The notes beneath the pieces were generated by a model. The model did not search any database, was not told where the DNA came from, and was given only the letters and a program-made list of their open reading frames with translations. Made by a program: the position numbers and the translations under genes. Below, one piece after another: positions 45,301-55,321 of a DNA stretch of 64,000 nt. The stretch's first letter is position 1, and each line of letters starts with the position of its first letter. The DNA comes from Isochrysis galbana (Eukaryota; Haptophyta; Isochrysidales; Isochrysidaceae): the NCBI GenBank assembly GCA_018136815.1, contig CM030940.1, positions 1,198,313 to 1,262,312 of the forward strand, written 5' to 3'.

Positions 45301-46147
45301 GAAGAGTATTCAGACTCAACGCCATGTCTGGGTTGTTTTTCTCAATCCATTCCAAAGTCAACGTATTTGTATCTATGTCGACTGTCTTAGTAATCATATC
45401 CTGTATAGTATTATACACGCGCCGAGACGGTTGGGCTTTATAGATATCTATGAATCGTGGAAATATGATTGACTTCATGATTGAAGTGTAGAAGGCTTGT
45501 ACATGGGGTTTATTCAACAGCTGAGTAGTAAATTGTTTACCGAATCGAGAGCTCGTCACATCGGTCAATGGAGCATATCGTCGAAGTATTATCAGGAATT
45601 CAAAATACGATGTCATCACGTCATTCACTTGACTTGTGGAACAGATCTCCGTGAAAAGATTTATCACCTTCACCTTGTCTTTCTCCTTTATTAATACCGC
45701 AGGTAAATTCAATGTTACCACATAGTGAATGTAATCCATCAATATATTCTTAGTAACACTAAACGTAATTCTATTTAGGATCTCAATTGACTTCGATGCA
45801 TTCAATCGATCCGATAGATTCGTTATGCGTTCTATGCGTTCGTGAAATCTTGATCTACGTGCATTAATAATTGCCGATAGTAACTGTTTCAATCGCAATG
45901 CACGGCGTGCACCGATGTGATTGCAAGTCAACAGGTGCTCCCTTTGTGTGTTTATGTAGTTGTCGGCCGTAGCGGAAAAAGCCTTGACGGCGTCTCCCTC
46001 GGGCGGGGGAGCAGAGAAAAAAAGTTGTTGCTCTATGATAATTTTAAAACAATTTAATTTTAAAAAATGCTCTATAATACAACTGTGGACATTTGATCGC
46101 TCAATTCGACTGATGTCCCACAATTGACGGAACGACACCTCACCACG
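45257..46147 (-). CDS. AT-rich ORF of unknown function, about 296 aa, likely mobile or viral origin
   Basis: Open from about 46147 (SFRQLWDISRIERSN) to the stop at 45257; the ATG at 46195 lies in GC-rich DNA and is probably not the real start. Predominantly helical and rich in Ile/Asn/Lys/Thr, for example INLFTEICSTSQVNDVMTSY, FEFLIILRRYAPLTDV, MKSIIFPRFIDIYKA, MALSLNTLLTQFEQG. Codon use is far more AT-rich than host genes. Decayed second and third copies of its N-terminal part lie at 51560-51950 (one with CAA to TAG). No known domain recognised. A repeated foreign gene, from a virus-like or transposon source, is the simplest reading. Confidence 0.6.
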   Translation of the reverse strand, partial: RGEVSFRQLWDISRIERSNVHSCIIEHFLKLNCFKIIIEQQLFFSAPPPEGDAVKAFSATADNYINTQREHLLTCNHIGARRALRLKQLLSAIINARRSRFHERIERITNLSDRLNASKSIEILNRITFSVTKNILMDYIHYVVTLNLPAVLIKEKDKVKVINLFTEICSTSQVNDVMTSYFEFLIILRRYAPLTDVTSSRFGKQFTTQLLNKPHVQAFYTSIMKSIIFPRFIDIYKAQPSRRVYNTIQDMITKTVDIDTNTLTLEWIEKNNPDMALSLNTLLTQFEQGQQGLPKR

Positions 46148-46204
46148 GGCCACGGGCCACGGGCAGGAGAGGATGTGGGTGTGGGGGCTCCTCATCGGGG
46201 GGGT

Positions 46205-46475
46205 CCCGGTGAGGAGGGGTTGGTCAAAGCGACAAGATGGCCAGCGTTCAGCGTGGGCCAGGGCGTGCGAGCTATGCTCAGCTCTCTAGGAGAGTCTGGG
46301 TGAGCCCCCGCTGCATGCCAAGAGGCGGCAGCAGGGGGCGGGTGGATGGTTCTCACTCCCCATGCGAGTGGAGAGTGGAGTCGAGAGATCGAGAGAGTGG
46401 GGGGGGGGGGGGGGGGGGGGCGAGGCCCCCCTCCATGGCGAACAACCATAAGATTGTCCCGATATGAACTAAGTA
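46205..46475. repeat. Interspersed repeat, family 3 (copy 1)
   Basis: Shared with 49990-50215: both begin ggttggtcaaagcgacaag, continue through 'gagagtctgggtgag.cccnctgcatgccaagag.cggc', and end in 'ggcccccctc.at.gcgaacaa..ataagatt'. Internal G run of 18 in this copy. Non-coding. Confidence 0.8.
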
Positions 46476-46615
46476 TAAAATCAATGGTATTGCACGATAA
46501 AATAAGATATGCAAGCTTCGTGTCATGCTGCAGCCTCGACCTCAAACTCAAAAGCAGCCAGTTGCAGTTGGTCGCTGTGAGACATGGTTGCTTGTAGTGG
46601 CAAGTGGCGGAGAAG

Positions 46616-47491
46616 TCATTCACCCAGCTGGCATGACTCCACCATATCCACCACAGCAGAGGTTTGCCCTGACGCCTGAATATTATCCCGGCCGCCATGA
46701 GCCTCATTGCAATCGATGCTCTCCTCCTCACTCTCCTCGCTGCGACTCTTAGTTGGTGAAAACAATTGTGCAGGCCGATCCTCATCCAACTCTCCCTCGC
46801 TCTCGCTTAGGCTGTCTTCGCTCTGACTAAGTGGCATATCGTAAGTAGGCACATCTCGTTCGGCCTCCCATTGCCGCATGAGGCGATTCTGGGCGGCCAC
46901 GACACCCGCCGAATCTTCACAGGCAGCATAAGCCTCCAGCAGCTCCACATTCAACTTCAGGAAGTTGAGTCCCCATGCAAACTTTGCAAGAAGCTGCTCG
47001 GCGCGCTGGGGCAATCCAACTATGACGAGCGTCGCGGCAATAGCTTCGACGCAAGAAAGCTTTGAAGCCTTGCCGTAATTGACTGGATTGGCTGCCACTA
47101 GAAAGGGCAGGAGCCTCGGTTGACCTCCACGCAGCTTTGAGAAGGGCACATCGTCCAACCGCGCCCACGAGCAGTCCACCACGCAGACACCCGACTCGAC
47201 TACGCACTGGTAGTCAGCGGGAGAAACGGCCTGCTTGCCCTGTGGTGTCAGCACTACACCAGGGAAGAAGGCGGAGGTGGGCAGTACTTTGATGAGCGAG
47301 AAGCGGTTGAGTTTGCGGCCAGTGCACCGCTTCGGGTCACACTGGCCAAACTCCCACATCGCAAGGCGCAGGCTGGGCTCGGTAATGTCGTCGTCGCACT
47401 CGAGGCAGGCCGGCTGTTCTTCGTCGGCGCCTCGTCCGGCCCGCCCGGCCCGCCCTCCTCGCCCGCGCCCGCGTCCGCGTCCCCGGCCCAT
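46616..47491 (-). CDS. TSR3: TSR3, 18S rRNA aminocarboxypropyltransferase
   Basis: Transfers the aminocarboxypropyl group from SAM to the hypermodified pseudouridine of 18S rRNA, a late cytoplasmic step of 40S maturation. Single exon, 291 aa. Gly/Arg-rich N-terminus (MGRGRGRGRGRGG). Core at residues about 43-200: LAMWEFGQCDPKRCTGRKLN, VVLTPQGKQAVSPADYQCVV, GVCVVDCSWARLDDVPFSKL, RLLPFLVAANPVNYGKASKL, SCVEAIAATLVIVGLPQRAE, FAWGLNFLKLNVELLEAYA. All are family hallmarks. The acidic Ser/Glu-rich tail (LSESEGELDED) is also usual. ATG 47491 precedes the Gly/Arg run directly; upstream is (GGGA)n/(GA)n microsatellite. Confidence 0.96.
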   Translation of the reverse strand: MGRGRGRGRGRGGRAGRAGRGADEEQPACLECDDDITEPSLRLAMWEFGQCDPKRCTGRKLNRFSLIKVLPTSAFFPGVVLTPQGKQAVSPADYQCVVESGVCVVDCSWARLDDVPFSKLRGGQPRLLPFLVAANPVNYGKASKLSCVEAIAATLVIVGLPQRAEQLLAKFAWGLNFLKLNVELLEAYAACEDSAGVVAAQNRLMRQWEAERDVPTYDMPLSQSEDSLSESEGELDEDRPAQLFSPTKSRSEESEEESIDCNEAHGGRDNIQASGQTSAVVDMVESCQLGE

Positions 47492-47583
47492 GGTACTCCA
47501 AGAGGAGGGGGGGGAGAGAGAGAGAGGGAGAGAGAGAGAGAGAGATGGAGAGATGGAGGGAGGGAGGGAGGGAGGGAGGGAGG

Positions 47584-47630
<47 letters not shown>

Positions 47631-48861
47631 AGGGAGAGGGAGAGGGAGAGAGAAGAGAGAGAGAGAGAGCGAGCAAGCGGTGCGGGACGGAGCGAGGGGA
47701 CGGGCGACGTGGGAATGATGTGTGATGTGTGTCATCTAGCAGATTTATCAGCAGATGGATAGAGGTCCTACCGTTAAAGCTGGCCCCGCCACCGAAGGGG
47801 GTTGTGGGGTGCGCGCGCGGCGGCTGTCTGGCTCCTCCAGCTGTCACGGGGCCTGGCGGCTTTGCTGGGCGCTCGGATGCGCTGTGCAGCTGGTGGAGGG
47901 ACCAGCTGGTATGGGCCCTCTGCCTGAGCCCGCGCACAGTCCACCCTCGTACTGCCACATCGAGCTAGGGTGGGGGCGGGGAAGCGCGCTGCAGAGGGGC
48001 TGCGTGAGGCGCTCGACAGGGTATGGAGTTGAATGGGGCGTGGCGAGAGAGCGAAGGGCCGTCAGGTTGTTCGAGACAGATCACATGGCGCCACGTTTAC
48101 CCGGGGAGCGACCGCCTCTACGCCCCGCAAAGGCCCGTTTGTGCATCCACGTCTTTGGTGTTGACGTTTGCACATCCGGACCTCGCCTTGCCTATCACAG
48201 ACTGATGGTTGCTGGTGGCAAGTATGTGCGTCGTGCGGCTGATAGAAGGCGTGTCAGATGTATGGGTGGCCAGCCCAGGGCGCCTCGCAGCCATGGTGGC
48301 ACCCGTTGCCTCGCGTGAGACCGGAACGGTGCGGGTGGTTGGGTGGTTTGACGTCCGTCCGCTTGTGTGGGAGTGGCCATCAGAAAAACCCATGATGTTG
48401 GTCAAAGCGACAAAAAAAAACTTTTTAATATTCTCGCCTCGCCCGTGGCAATGGAAGACACTCACGAAGCCACGCTCTTTCTCCTCCCTCTCCCTCACTC
48501 CCTGCCTTGCGGCAACTCCCCTCGTGCTCTACTTAGGGGCCCGGGTCGTTTGGGGGGTCAGAGCTGAGCGGGGTGCACCTGTCCCCAACGGTATGTTCTC
48601 GCCTCCCTCTTGTTCCGTTGAGTGACCTGTTTATAATGTAAGTGCTTCGGGGTGTAGTCGTACTAGTGTGTAAGTCCGTTCGTCCGGCATGTCCGTAGTT
48701 ATGGTCGGTCTCCAGTCTTGACATACGGTCGGAGCGGGTTGTCGCGTCTTTTCATGCGAGCCTCTCAGCTAGGCCGAGGGCTTTTGCTACTAGGCCAAAT
48801 TCTTTACTTAGTTGTAGCCTGCCTTGTTCATCCTTGGTAAATATAGGGTTGCTGAGTTCTG
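47492..48861. other. Intergenic, microsatellite and repeat
   Basis: (GA)n/(GGGA)n array at 47507-47675. The retroelement 3' module at 48411-48545 lies in minus orientation, with its A run abutting gttggtcaaagcgac (48397-48411), the word that also opens the family-3 repeats. No supported gene. Confidence 0.5.
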
Positions 48862-49985
48862 TCATTTTTTTATCTTAGGTTTTCTCCCCTGAGCGGCCTT
48901 ATACGTGCGCATAGAATTATGAGGATCCGGCGGAATATTGCCTCGGACAAGGGTGGCGAATCTTATCAGCGTGGACTCCAGGACTGGTATATAGTGGTAG
49001 TTGTGCGCCTCGAACTCTACTCTGTAGAAGTCTTTTATTATGTGTTTCCATGCTATTATGTAGAGCGCTTTTAGGCTATCGGGAGTGCTCGTACCGGGGT
49101 ATGCGAAGAGTCTATCTTTCACTTTCTGTGCACGCGATCTCTTAGCAGTAGGTGTGTGTTTTGTAAGGGCGTCTATTGTTTCGAATATCGTTTTCGTCGC
49201 GGGGCACCATGCTAGATGGCACGAGTCTTCTCGGTGGCCGTGGCATAGTCTGCATTTGTCTGTCGGGCTGTCTGGGAATCTATTTCTAGTGCCGATCCTT
49301 CTGTGCGTGATATGTTTGAAGTGTAGGTGTTTATCCGTGTGTTTTAGCAGCGGCATTGTGTATAGTCTAGCTATGTGTTTCCATTCCTCTTTCGTGATGC
49401 TAAGTCTATTCTCCCACGCGGTCCTCGCCGCTTGTGGGGCGTTTTTCCGATTTGTTTTGATCACTTCTTTGGTGATGTCGGAGACGGTGATCGCGTCTAG
49501 TGCGACCCTTCCTTTTTGTATGGCGTATTCATCCGCCAGCGGGTATTCCATAAATCTCGGGCCTTTATATCCGCCCTCCCATTTTGCCGGTTGGTGGTAG
49601 TATTGGATTTCTTCGGCTTTCGCCACATTCCCGGTGCCGGCTATCTCTCCTAAGTAATCGGTGTCAGCGTGTAGCCAGATGTTATTAAATCTGCTTATGA
49701 AGCTTTCGTCTTCCGTGACTCTAACTTCTCTGCGAGGTATCGCATCCCCTGGCTCCTGTGGCTGGGAGCCGCAAGCGTGCGGCTCCTCCCCTTTAATATC
49801 TTGAGGGGGGCGCTCTTTCGCTCGCTCTAACAGTCTTGTCGCATAACCTACGACTATGTCCCATGAGTCAAGGAATTCCTTTTTATGTATCACGCGGCCT
49901 TCGTGCATGACGGTTTCGGGCAGGTGCTCTATATATGCCGAGCACTCTTCCTTGCTGTACGGCGTCGTGAGGGCGCCGTCCTTGA
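48862..49985 (-). pseudogene. Non-LTR retrotransposon C-terminal fragment (reverse-transcriptase zinc-binding region)
   Basis: Open minus frame from about 49985 (DGALTTPYSKEECSAYIEHL) through the ATG at 49908 to the stop at 48862. Sequence includes MPLLKHTDKHLHFKHITHRR, then PDSPTDKCRLCHGHREDSCH with LAWCPATKTIFETID: the C-x2-C-x7-H-x4-C knuckle typical of LINE C-termini (zf-RVT type). No YxDD reverse-transcriptase core is present. Base composition is AT-richer than host genes. The frame is cut exactly where the family-3 repeat begins (49990), so the rest of the element was lost or displaced. An inactive fragment. Confidence 0.75.
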
Positions 49986-49989
49986 AGAC

Positions 49990-50215
49990 GGTTGGTCAAA
50001 GCGACAAGCTGGCTAGCGTGGGCATGGGCCTGGGCGTGCGATCTATGCCCAACTCTTTGGGAGAGTCTGGGCGCAGTCTGGGTGAGTCCCACCTGCATGC
50101 CAAGAGTCGGCGCAGGCAGTTGGATGGTTCTTGCGAGGCCCCCCTCTATTGGGGGACGGCGCGAGGCCCCCCTCTATTGCGACCAATCATAAGATTAGTC
50201 TACGGGGAGGGGGGA
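49990..50215. repeat. Interspersed repeat, family 3 (copy 2)
   Basis: Partner of 46205-46475, beginning with the same 19-bp word at 49990-50008 and ending near ataagattagtc. It truncates the LINE fragment. Confidence 0.8.
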
Positions 50216-50807
50216 GGGAACCAAAGGAACCCCTGGAGGGAGCGACCTTAAAGTCGCGTTCCGTCAAAAGAGGACCACAATCTGTTTTCTTTTTAGTTAT
50301 GAACAATAGTGGTACAAAACAAAGCTGTGCATAGAAACTTTTTTTAACATAAAGTCACAAAGCAGCCGAGCACGAAGGACCATGTCACGTGATGTCTACT
50401 TTTCTTCAAAAACAGCTTGATACAGCGATTGTCGCTAATGACGTGTAACGAAACTGTTTTGGCATGGGGCAGGCATCCACTCAGATTTCAGAGGGTACCA
50501 CTTGGGAAGGCAGGCTCACAAAATCGATGAGGATGTATGAGTGTTGACGCAAAAGGGAGCTTCGGACAGACGAGGTTTGGGGGTTATCCAACCCGACCTC
50601 CTCGACATCGGTCATGGGCCACGCTGATTGAGCGCAAAATGCTTCAATCGGCCCATGCGCTCGATGCCACACCTCAAGTGGAGGGAGGAGGATCGGCAAG
50701 GTTTCTTCTGGACCAGGTGTCTCCGCAGATGCTTGCGCACAGACGTGTAGCAGAGGAGCCCATCGTCTAGATGATGTGTGTGTGACTATAATGGGGGGAT
50801 ACCCAGC
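50216..50807. other. Intergenic
   Basis: Contains the word cgcgttccgtcaaaagagg (50255-50273) also found at 30535 and 43632. Otherwise no recognisable feature. Confidence 0.4.
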
Positions 50808-51230
50808 TACGCGTGCTGAGTTTTCATCTTCTTCATTCTACCCTTTTGAGCTGAGGACCTTACCCTTCGGCAGGCTAAAACGCCATTGTTTCGTTTTCCA
50901 CAACGTAAAGAGTGAGCCATGGGGAAACGTTGGAGCAATTCCTGCTTTTTGGCCTCGAACACCAGTTCCATGTCATGGTCAGGGTCGTCGAGTAGGATGG
51001 CGCTCTTGATCAGAACGTCGAGAGCGACGATGTGTGCACTCTGGGTGTACGGCGTGAGAGTTCGCTTGACCGCGGGCTCGACACTGGAGTCGGTTCCCTC
51101 CTGGGTGCATTTGCGCTTGGTGGAAGTCTGGGAGCGCTCTTCGAGTTGAAACTGGTTGGAGTGAGCGCCTGGCGATGCAGCGCTCGTGGTGACCGGTGTG
51201 TGCATGAGCATTTCGATGGACGAGCAATAG
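50808..51230 (-). CDS. Unidentified ORF adjoining a minisatellite
   Basis: Minus frame: CSSIEMLMHTPVTTSAASPG, then TPYTQSAHIVALDVLIKSAI, LLDDPDHDMELVFEAKKQEL and a basic tail ending KMKTQHA at 50807. The last about 20 bp of DNA match the end of the broken frame at 30688, and ALDVLIKSAILLDDPDHD resembles the 39776-39850 fragment, so this is one member of a dispersed family. 5' of 51235 the frame enters the 15-bp minisatellite (51240-51410), so the N-terminus is undefined. No known domain. Confidence 0.4.
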
Positions 51231-51239
51231 GTGAGGAAG

Positions 51240-51410
51240 GGGCACGAGGAAGGGCAGGAAGGGCAGGGCAGGAGGAAGAGCAGGAAGGGCAGGGCAGGAG
51301 GAAGGGCAGGAGGAAGGGCAGGAGGAAGGGGGCAGGAGGAAGGGGGCAGGAGGAAGGGGGCAGGAGGAAGGGGGCAGGAGGAAGGGGGCAGGAGGAAGGG
51401 CAGGTCCTTC
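51240..51410. repeat. 15-bp minisatellite (ggcaggaggaagggg)
   Basis: Tandem array; the right part (about 51312-51402) is six near-perfect 15-bp units and the left part is degenerate. Long Pro/Cys frames across it are artefacts. Confidence 0.9.
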
Positions 51411-51557
51411 CGCACTTTTCGCCAAGAAGGAACGGCGTGCAGAAAAAGTTGTTATGCTGCATGATGAGTGGCAATCACACTTTGTTCCGCCCGTCCTCCG
51501 CGCCCAGAGTTCCCCCGCGAAAAGAGTGAACGCACGGCGTGCACCTTCCTGGAAGTT

Positions 51558-51950
51558 GCTATGCGCACGCACGGCGCCCCCGCGGGGGTGCGCCGGTGCA
51601 CATCGCGCCGTGCCCACGCACGGCGTGCACATGTGATTGCAAGTCATCACAGGCGCTGTGTAACGAAACATCTCTTATATGGCCAGTTTACGTAGTTGTG
51701 GGCCGCAGGGGCTACACACATGGAACGGGTTGACATGCGCGCGCACGGCGTATCCGCGGGGGGACCGATGCACATCGCGCCGTGCCCATGCACGGCGTGC
51801 ACCGATGTGATTAGCGAAGAAGCTTTGACGGCCTCTCTCTCTTATAATTTTAACAAGATCTAATGTTAAACAACTACAATACAACTGTGGACATTTGATC
51901 GCTCAATTCTACTGATGTCCCACTATTGACGGAACGACACCTTACTAAGA
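51558..51950 (-). pseudogene. Decayed copies of the 45257-46147 ORF (N-terminal part)
   Basis: 51860-51945 aligns with 46065-46140: the frame SFRQ-stop-WDISRIERSNVHS carries TAG for the CAA/TTG junction of the intact copy. 51795-51835 aligns with 45899-45990 (NHIGARRA). 51623-51700 is a further partial copy (HNYVN...TCNH). Two modules of about 80 bp (51558-51638 and 51737-51817), each with gcacatcgcgccgtgccca, are direct duplicates. No intact frame remains. Confidence 0.65.
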
Positions 51951-51983
51951 GTGTGGGGCGTGCACCCCTCCCAAGCCGAATGA

Positions 51984-52140
51984 AAAAAAAAATCTAAAGA
52001 TTCAGGCTCGGGCTACTACCTACCGCTAGCTATAAAGGACCACGCACTCACGCACTCACGGTACTGACTCAACGCCATCGCCTATACCCCAGTATACTCT
52101 CTCCCATTACACTACCCCCTTCATTCCTTTGTCTTGGCTA
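51984..52140 (+). repeat. Short interspersed repeat (pair with 16260-16475, inverted)
   Basis: Starts aaaaaaaaatctaaagattcagg, runs through 'ctataaaggaccacgcactca' and 'cgcctataccccagtatac', and is found reversed at 16260-16475. 10668-10860 is a diverged third copy. Non-coding. Confidence 0.75.
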
Positions 52141-52364
52141 TCGGGGTGGGGGCCGCGTGCACTACGTCGGGCCAAGCCGCTCAGTCCTTTGCGCACGTGC
52201 ACGTCACTACTCACTTGGCCAGGCCGCTCAGCCCCCCCCTGGCCGTCCTATCGATCGCCCGCCCGAGAATTTGCGAGTTCGCGACCCTACGATATGTGCT
52301 TTGCATCCGACAAGAGAGGAGAGGGAGTCTCCTCACCTTAGGAGGAGACTATCGACTACCCTTG

Positions 52365-54163
52365 CTAGACAGCTCTGGTCCATTCCTCTTCCGATATTAC
52401 CTTGTGTACATCCCTCGCAAAAGCGTAATATCCACGGGGAGCGGGTCCATAGCTAGCACCTGCCGAGAGCGCTCGTGGATAGGGCCGGCCGTACGAACAC
52501 AGTAGCCGCTTATCGTGCGACATGATGTTTTTCACTTCCTGAGCGCTCGGTGAACGTGCGCATCCGCCAACCAAATGCACCTCGCCACACGAGGCGGCAA
52601 TCGTTGAGGCTTCAAGTGGAGCAATCTCGTACTCAAGGCCAGAACTTTTGTCACCGTCAGCCTGTGCACTGACGGCTGCAATCTTCTCGAAGCATTCGAC
52701 TTGCCAGTTTGAGAGACGTTCGTGCGCTGCTGCATATGCGCGGAGCGCATCATCTAGCGCAACATTATAATTCGGCCCACCGCGCAACTCGATCGCGGCG
52801 AAGCACCTGTAGGAATACACATCGAAAGCCCCAAATATTAGATGACCCAAGAGGGCGTTGGAGTGTTGCAATTTTGCCACGGCTGGCGGTGTTCGGGTGG
52901 CAGAACATACTGCTCCGTTGACATCAACTCGTCGGACAACAATGGCTCTCCGCATGCCTCAAGTGCAGCCAACGACGCATCCAAGTATTCGAACGGCAAC
53001 CATCGGCCACGCGAGAAGCGCTTCCCTAAGGTTACATATGGACACCGCCACTGAGTTCCTCGTGATTGTGGGAAGCCACTGGCGAGAGGCATGAGTTGGC
53101 ATGCGGCTGCAACAGCCGGAGGCTCTATGGCATGTGTCGGTAGTGGGGGGAAAGCCGAGACAAAATGCCGCGAGCTCTTCTGCCAAAACTGTGCTCGATC
53201 CACGTCAAGGCACAACGGATTGAAGTGTAATCGCACAACGCTACGAATAGAAGCGGGTTGGGCCTACCGCGTAAAAGCAGATGATACTCATTGGGGAGAA
53301 GCGGCGGCATTATGTAGTGCAAATGCAATTGGTACTGCGACAAGGAAGATGGACAAGCAAGTGAAATGGGTCCAGCCGGCTTGTCAAGCCGGATTGGAAT
53401 AACACAATATCGCATGAATACGTGCTTTCAAATGAGCTGCTTGGGTCTCCCGCTCATAGCCTACACCTAGACAAGAGCTTCGGCTAGGATACAACGCAAT
53501 CGCCCCACTCCCATCTCTTCAAAAGCTGCCCATCCTACTCGCACCTGTGATGGCACAGCATTGAGAGCCGCGATTGCGAGAGGGAAGAGCTCCTCGACGG
53601 TAGCCACCGCACCCGGCCGAAGCACAGATTCCCTCCATAACTCGTCATGATAAAAGTAAGTCGCGAAAGCGGCTTCAGAGGCACTCTTAAGACGATGCAG
53701 AAGGGCGCGGCCCTTTGTTGGCTGACGCAATAAAGCGCGCCAATCGGATAAATGAACGTCGCTGGGCACTGCATTCAAATGGCACGTCGATCGAGCCAGA
53801 GGATCGTCGTACACAAGAGTCTGTGGATCTTCATACCGGAGCGACAGGGTAAGTGGGAATCGTGAGGATAGGCCAACGCCATATATGAAGCCCATTACCT
53901 GCAAGTCGTGGTAGGAGGTGGAAAATCATGAGGAGGACAAGCAATGTGCAATCTCCAGCGCACACCCCTAGCTTTGCAGATCGATGTAAGGGTTGCTTCA
54001 CGCGGAAAGGGTATGCAGACCCACCACGTTCTCGGTCCGTTTCTCTGCCGCCTCGAGAAGATGAGCTTGGCAGCCGTTGCACTGCAATAAGGTGACCGCG
54101 CACTCTTTGCCGCAGCTCGAGCACACCTAGCACAACGGTGCCAATGGGCCTATCATACGACAT
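52365..54163 (-). CDS. Unidentified multi-exon gene
   Basis: Protein-like segments on the minus strand, separated by probable introns. 54163-54030: MSYDRPIGTVVLGVLELRQR, and after a possible acceptor CNGCQAHLLEAAEKRTENV. 53898-53467 after acceptor TTGCAG: VMGFIYGVGLSSRFPLTLSL, LRYEDPQTLVYDDPLARSTC, FYHDELWRESVLRPGAVATV, VGWAAFEEMGVGRLRCILAE. About 53215-52880: WRCPYVTLGKRFSRGRWLPF, YLDASLAALEACGEPLLSDE. 52805-52365: CFAAIELRGGPNYNVALDDA, LEASTIAASCGEVHLVGGC, YYAFARDVHKVISEEEW, then stop. Codon use matches host genes. I do not recognise the family; the CxxC may bind zinc. Exon borders other than 53898 are uncertain, and the segments may belong to more than one gene. Confidence 0.45.
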
Positions 54164-54282
54164 TCGACATTATCGCGCGCGCACCACGGCCATCCATATG
54201 CTAGCCTCACCCTCGGATCCAGCGCTGTCACACGTTCTATCGCCCTCACTACGAGCGAGTCCGAGCCAGCCGTATGCTAGTT

Positions 54283-55232
54283 TCACCTTCGACACCATGT
54301 GTAACATTGGAGCCCATGATTGCAATGGGAAATGGTTTTGTGGCAGCGGGAGATCACCTTTGCTCTATTGGAGAGAACTTCCCGAAGCTTCTGGCCGTGC
54401 TCATTGGCAAAGGCCTCAATCGTGCCGGGGTACTTGGCCTCCGTCGGGTCATCGGCAAGACGCTGGGGCGGTAGATGATAAGTTGCTACACCTATAGCTG
54501 AGAGTCGGCAGAGGTGCCATGTGCTCCCTCCACCACACAGGCCCAATCCGCCTCCGGCTCCGGGGTTGGCAGGAATGGGCTCGGTGCGGCCGTATCGCAG
54601 CGCGCGCAGGACGCGAGCAGTGCCTGCCGTGATGCTACCATCGTTGACCACTGTGAGCACATGGTCCCCGTGCGGTTGCATGGCCACACCGCGGACAATC
54701 CGTGCTTTGACCTGCACAAACACCAGGGCGCAACAATCGCTGTCTCGATCCTCGCGATGGCAGCAAGATGATGGTATGAAGGGCGCACCTCGTTCTCATC
54801 CTCCCGACCTCGCCCCAATAGCCGCGCCCGAAGCGTCTCCTTGCTCGCCGTGATAAGGAGGCAGTAAACCTCGATGCCTCGCTGATGGCCATACTCGCGC
54901 ACAACATCGTCGATGACGGAGCGAGAGGTGTTGAGCACCATGCGCTTCCCGGCGGCAATTCCATCCTCTAAATCGGCCTTCGTGATCGCGTAACGCGTCC
55001 CATGCGCGCTCCACTCCAACGCATACTTGCCAGCAGTGGCGGCGGCGCGAAACTCCTCGGCTGTGACGCTCACCTCGATCTCAGTCACCTTGGTGGCTTC
55101 GCGTGTGAGGTGGCGGCGGATGAAGAGGACCGAGTTGTCGCGAGCGGCTGCGAGTGCCTCGCGCGCGCCGAGCAGCAGCGTATCCTTCCCCGCCCCCGAC
55201 GGGCCGGCGCTGAGGTAGATGGCCGGACCCAT
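54283..55232 (-). CDS. PhnN-like / guanylate-kinase-fold P-loop kinase
   Basis: Exon 1 (54789-55232, 148 codons) starts MGPAIYLSAGPSGAGKDTLL, with Walker A GPSGAGKD, the variant of ribose 1,5-bisphosphokinase PhnN rather than GxSGVGKS of guanylate kinase. Then RRHLTREATK, FRAAATAGKYALEWSAHGTR (PhnN-type W-A/S-H-G motif), GKRMVLNTSRSVIDDVVREY and LLITASKETLRARLLGRGRE. Donor GAG|GTGCGC. Exon 2 from 54711 in phase: VKARIVRGVAMQPHGDHVLT, VVNDGSITAGTARVLRAL, where PhnN has its C-terminal VxNDGxL. Bacterial PhnN makes PRPP in phosphonate catabolism; here the role is unknown. The frame continues to a stop at 54283, but residues past GTARVLRALRYG may include an unrecognised intron or stop later in the true mRNA. 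Confidence 0.8.
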
Positions 55233-55321
55233 CGCGTCGCTCGCTCGCTCAAGCGCTCTCTCTCTCTCTCTCGCCGCCGACCACCACGGACGACTCCCGC
55301 CCAAACCTATCTGTTCTAAGG

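Noticed and set aside
47254..47958. Ser/Pro/Leu-rich long frame opposite TSR3
   Set aside because: Shadow of TSR3 plus a (CT)n microsatellite.
51230..51671. Pro-Cys-Ser repeat protein
   Set aside because: Encoded by a 15-bp minisatellite whose length is divisible by three; all frames stay open.
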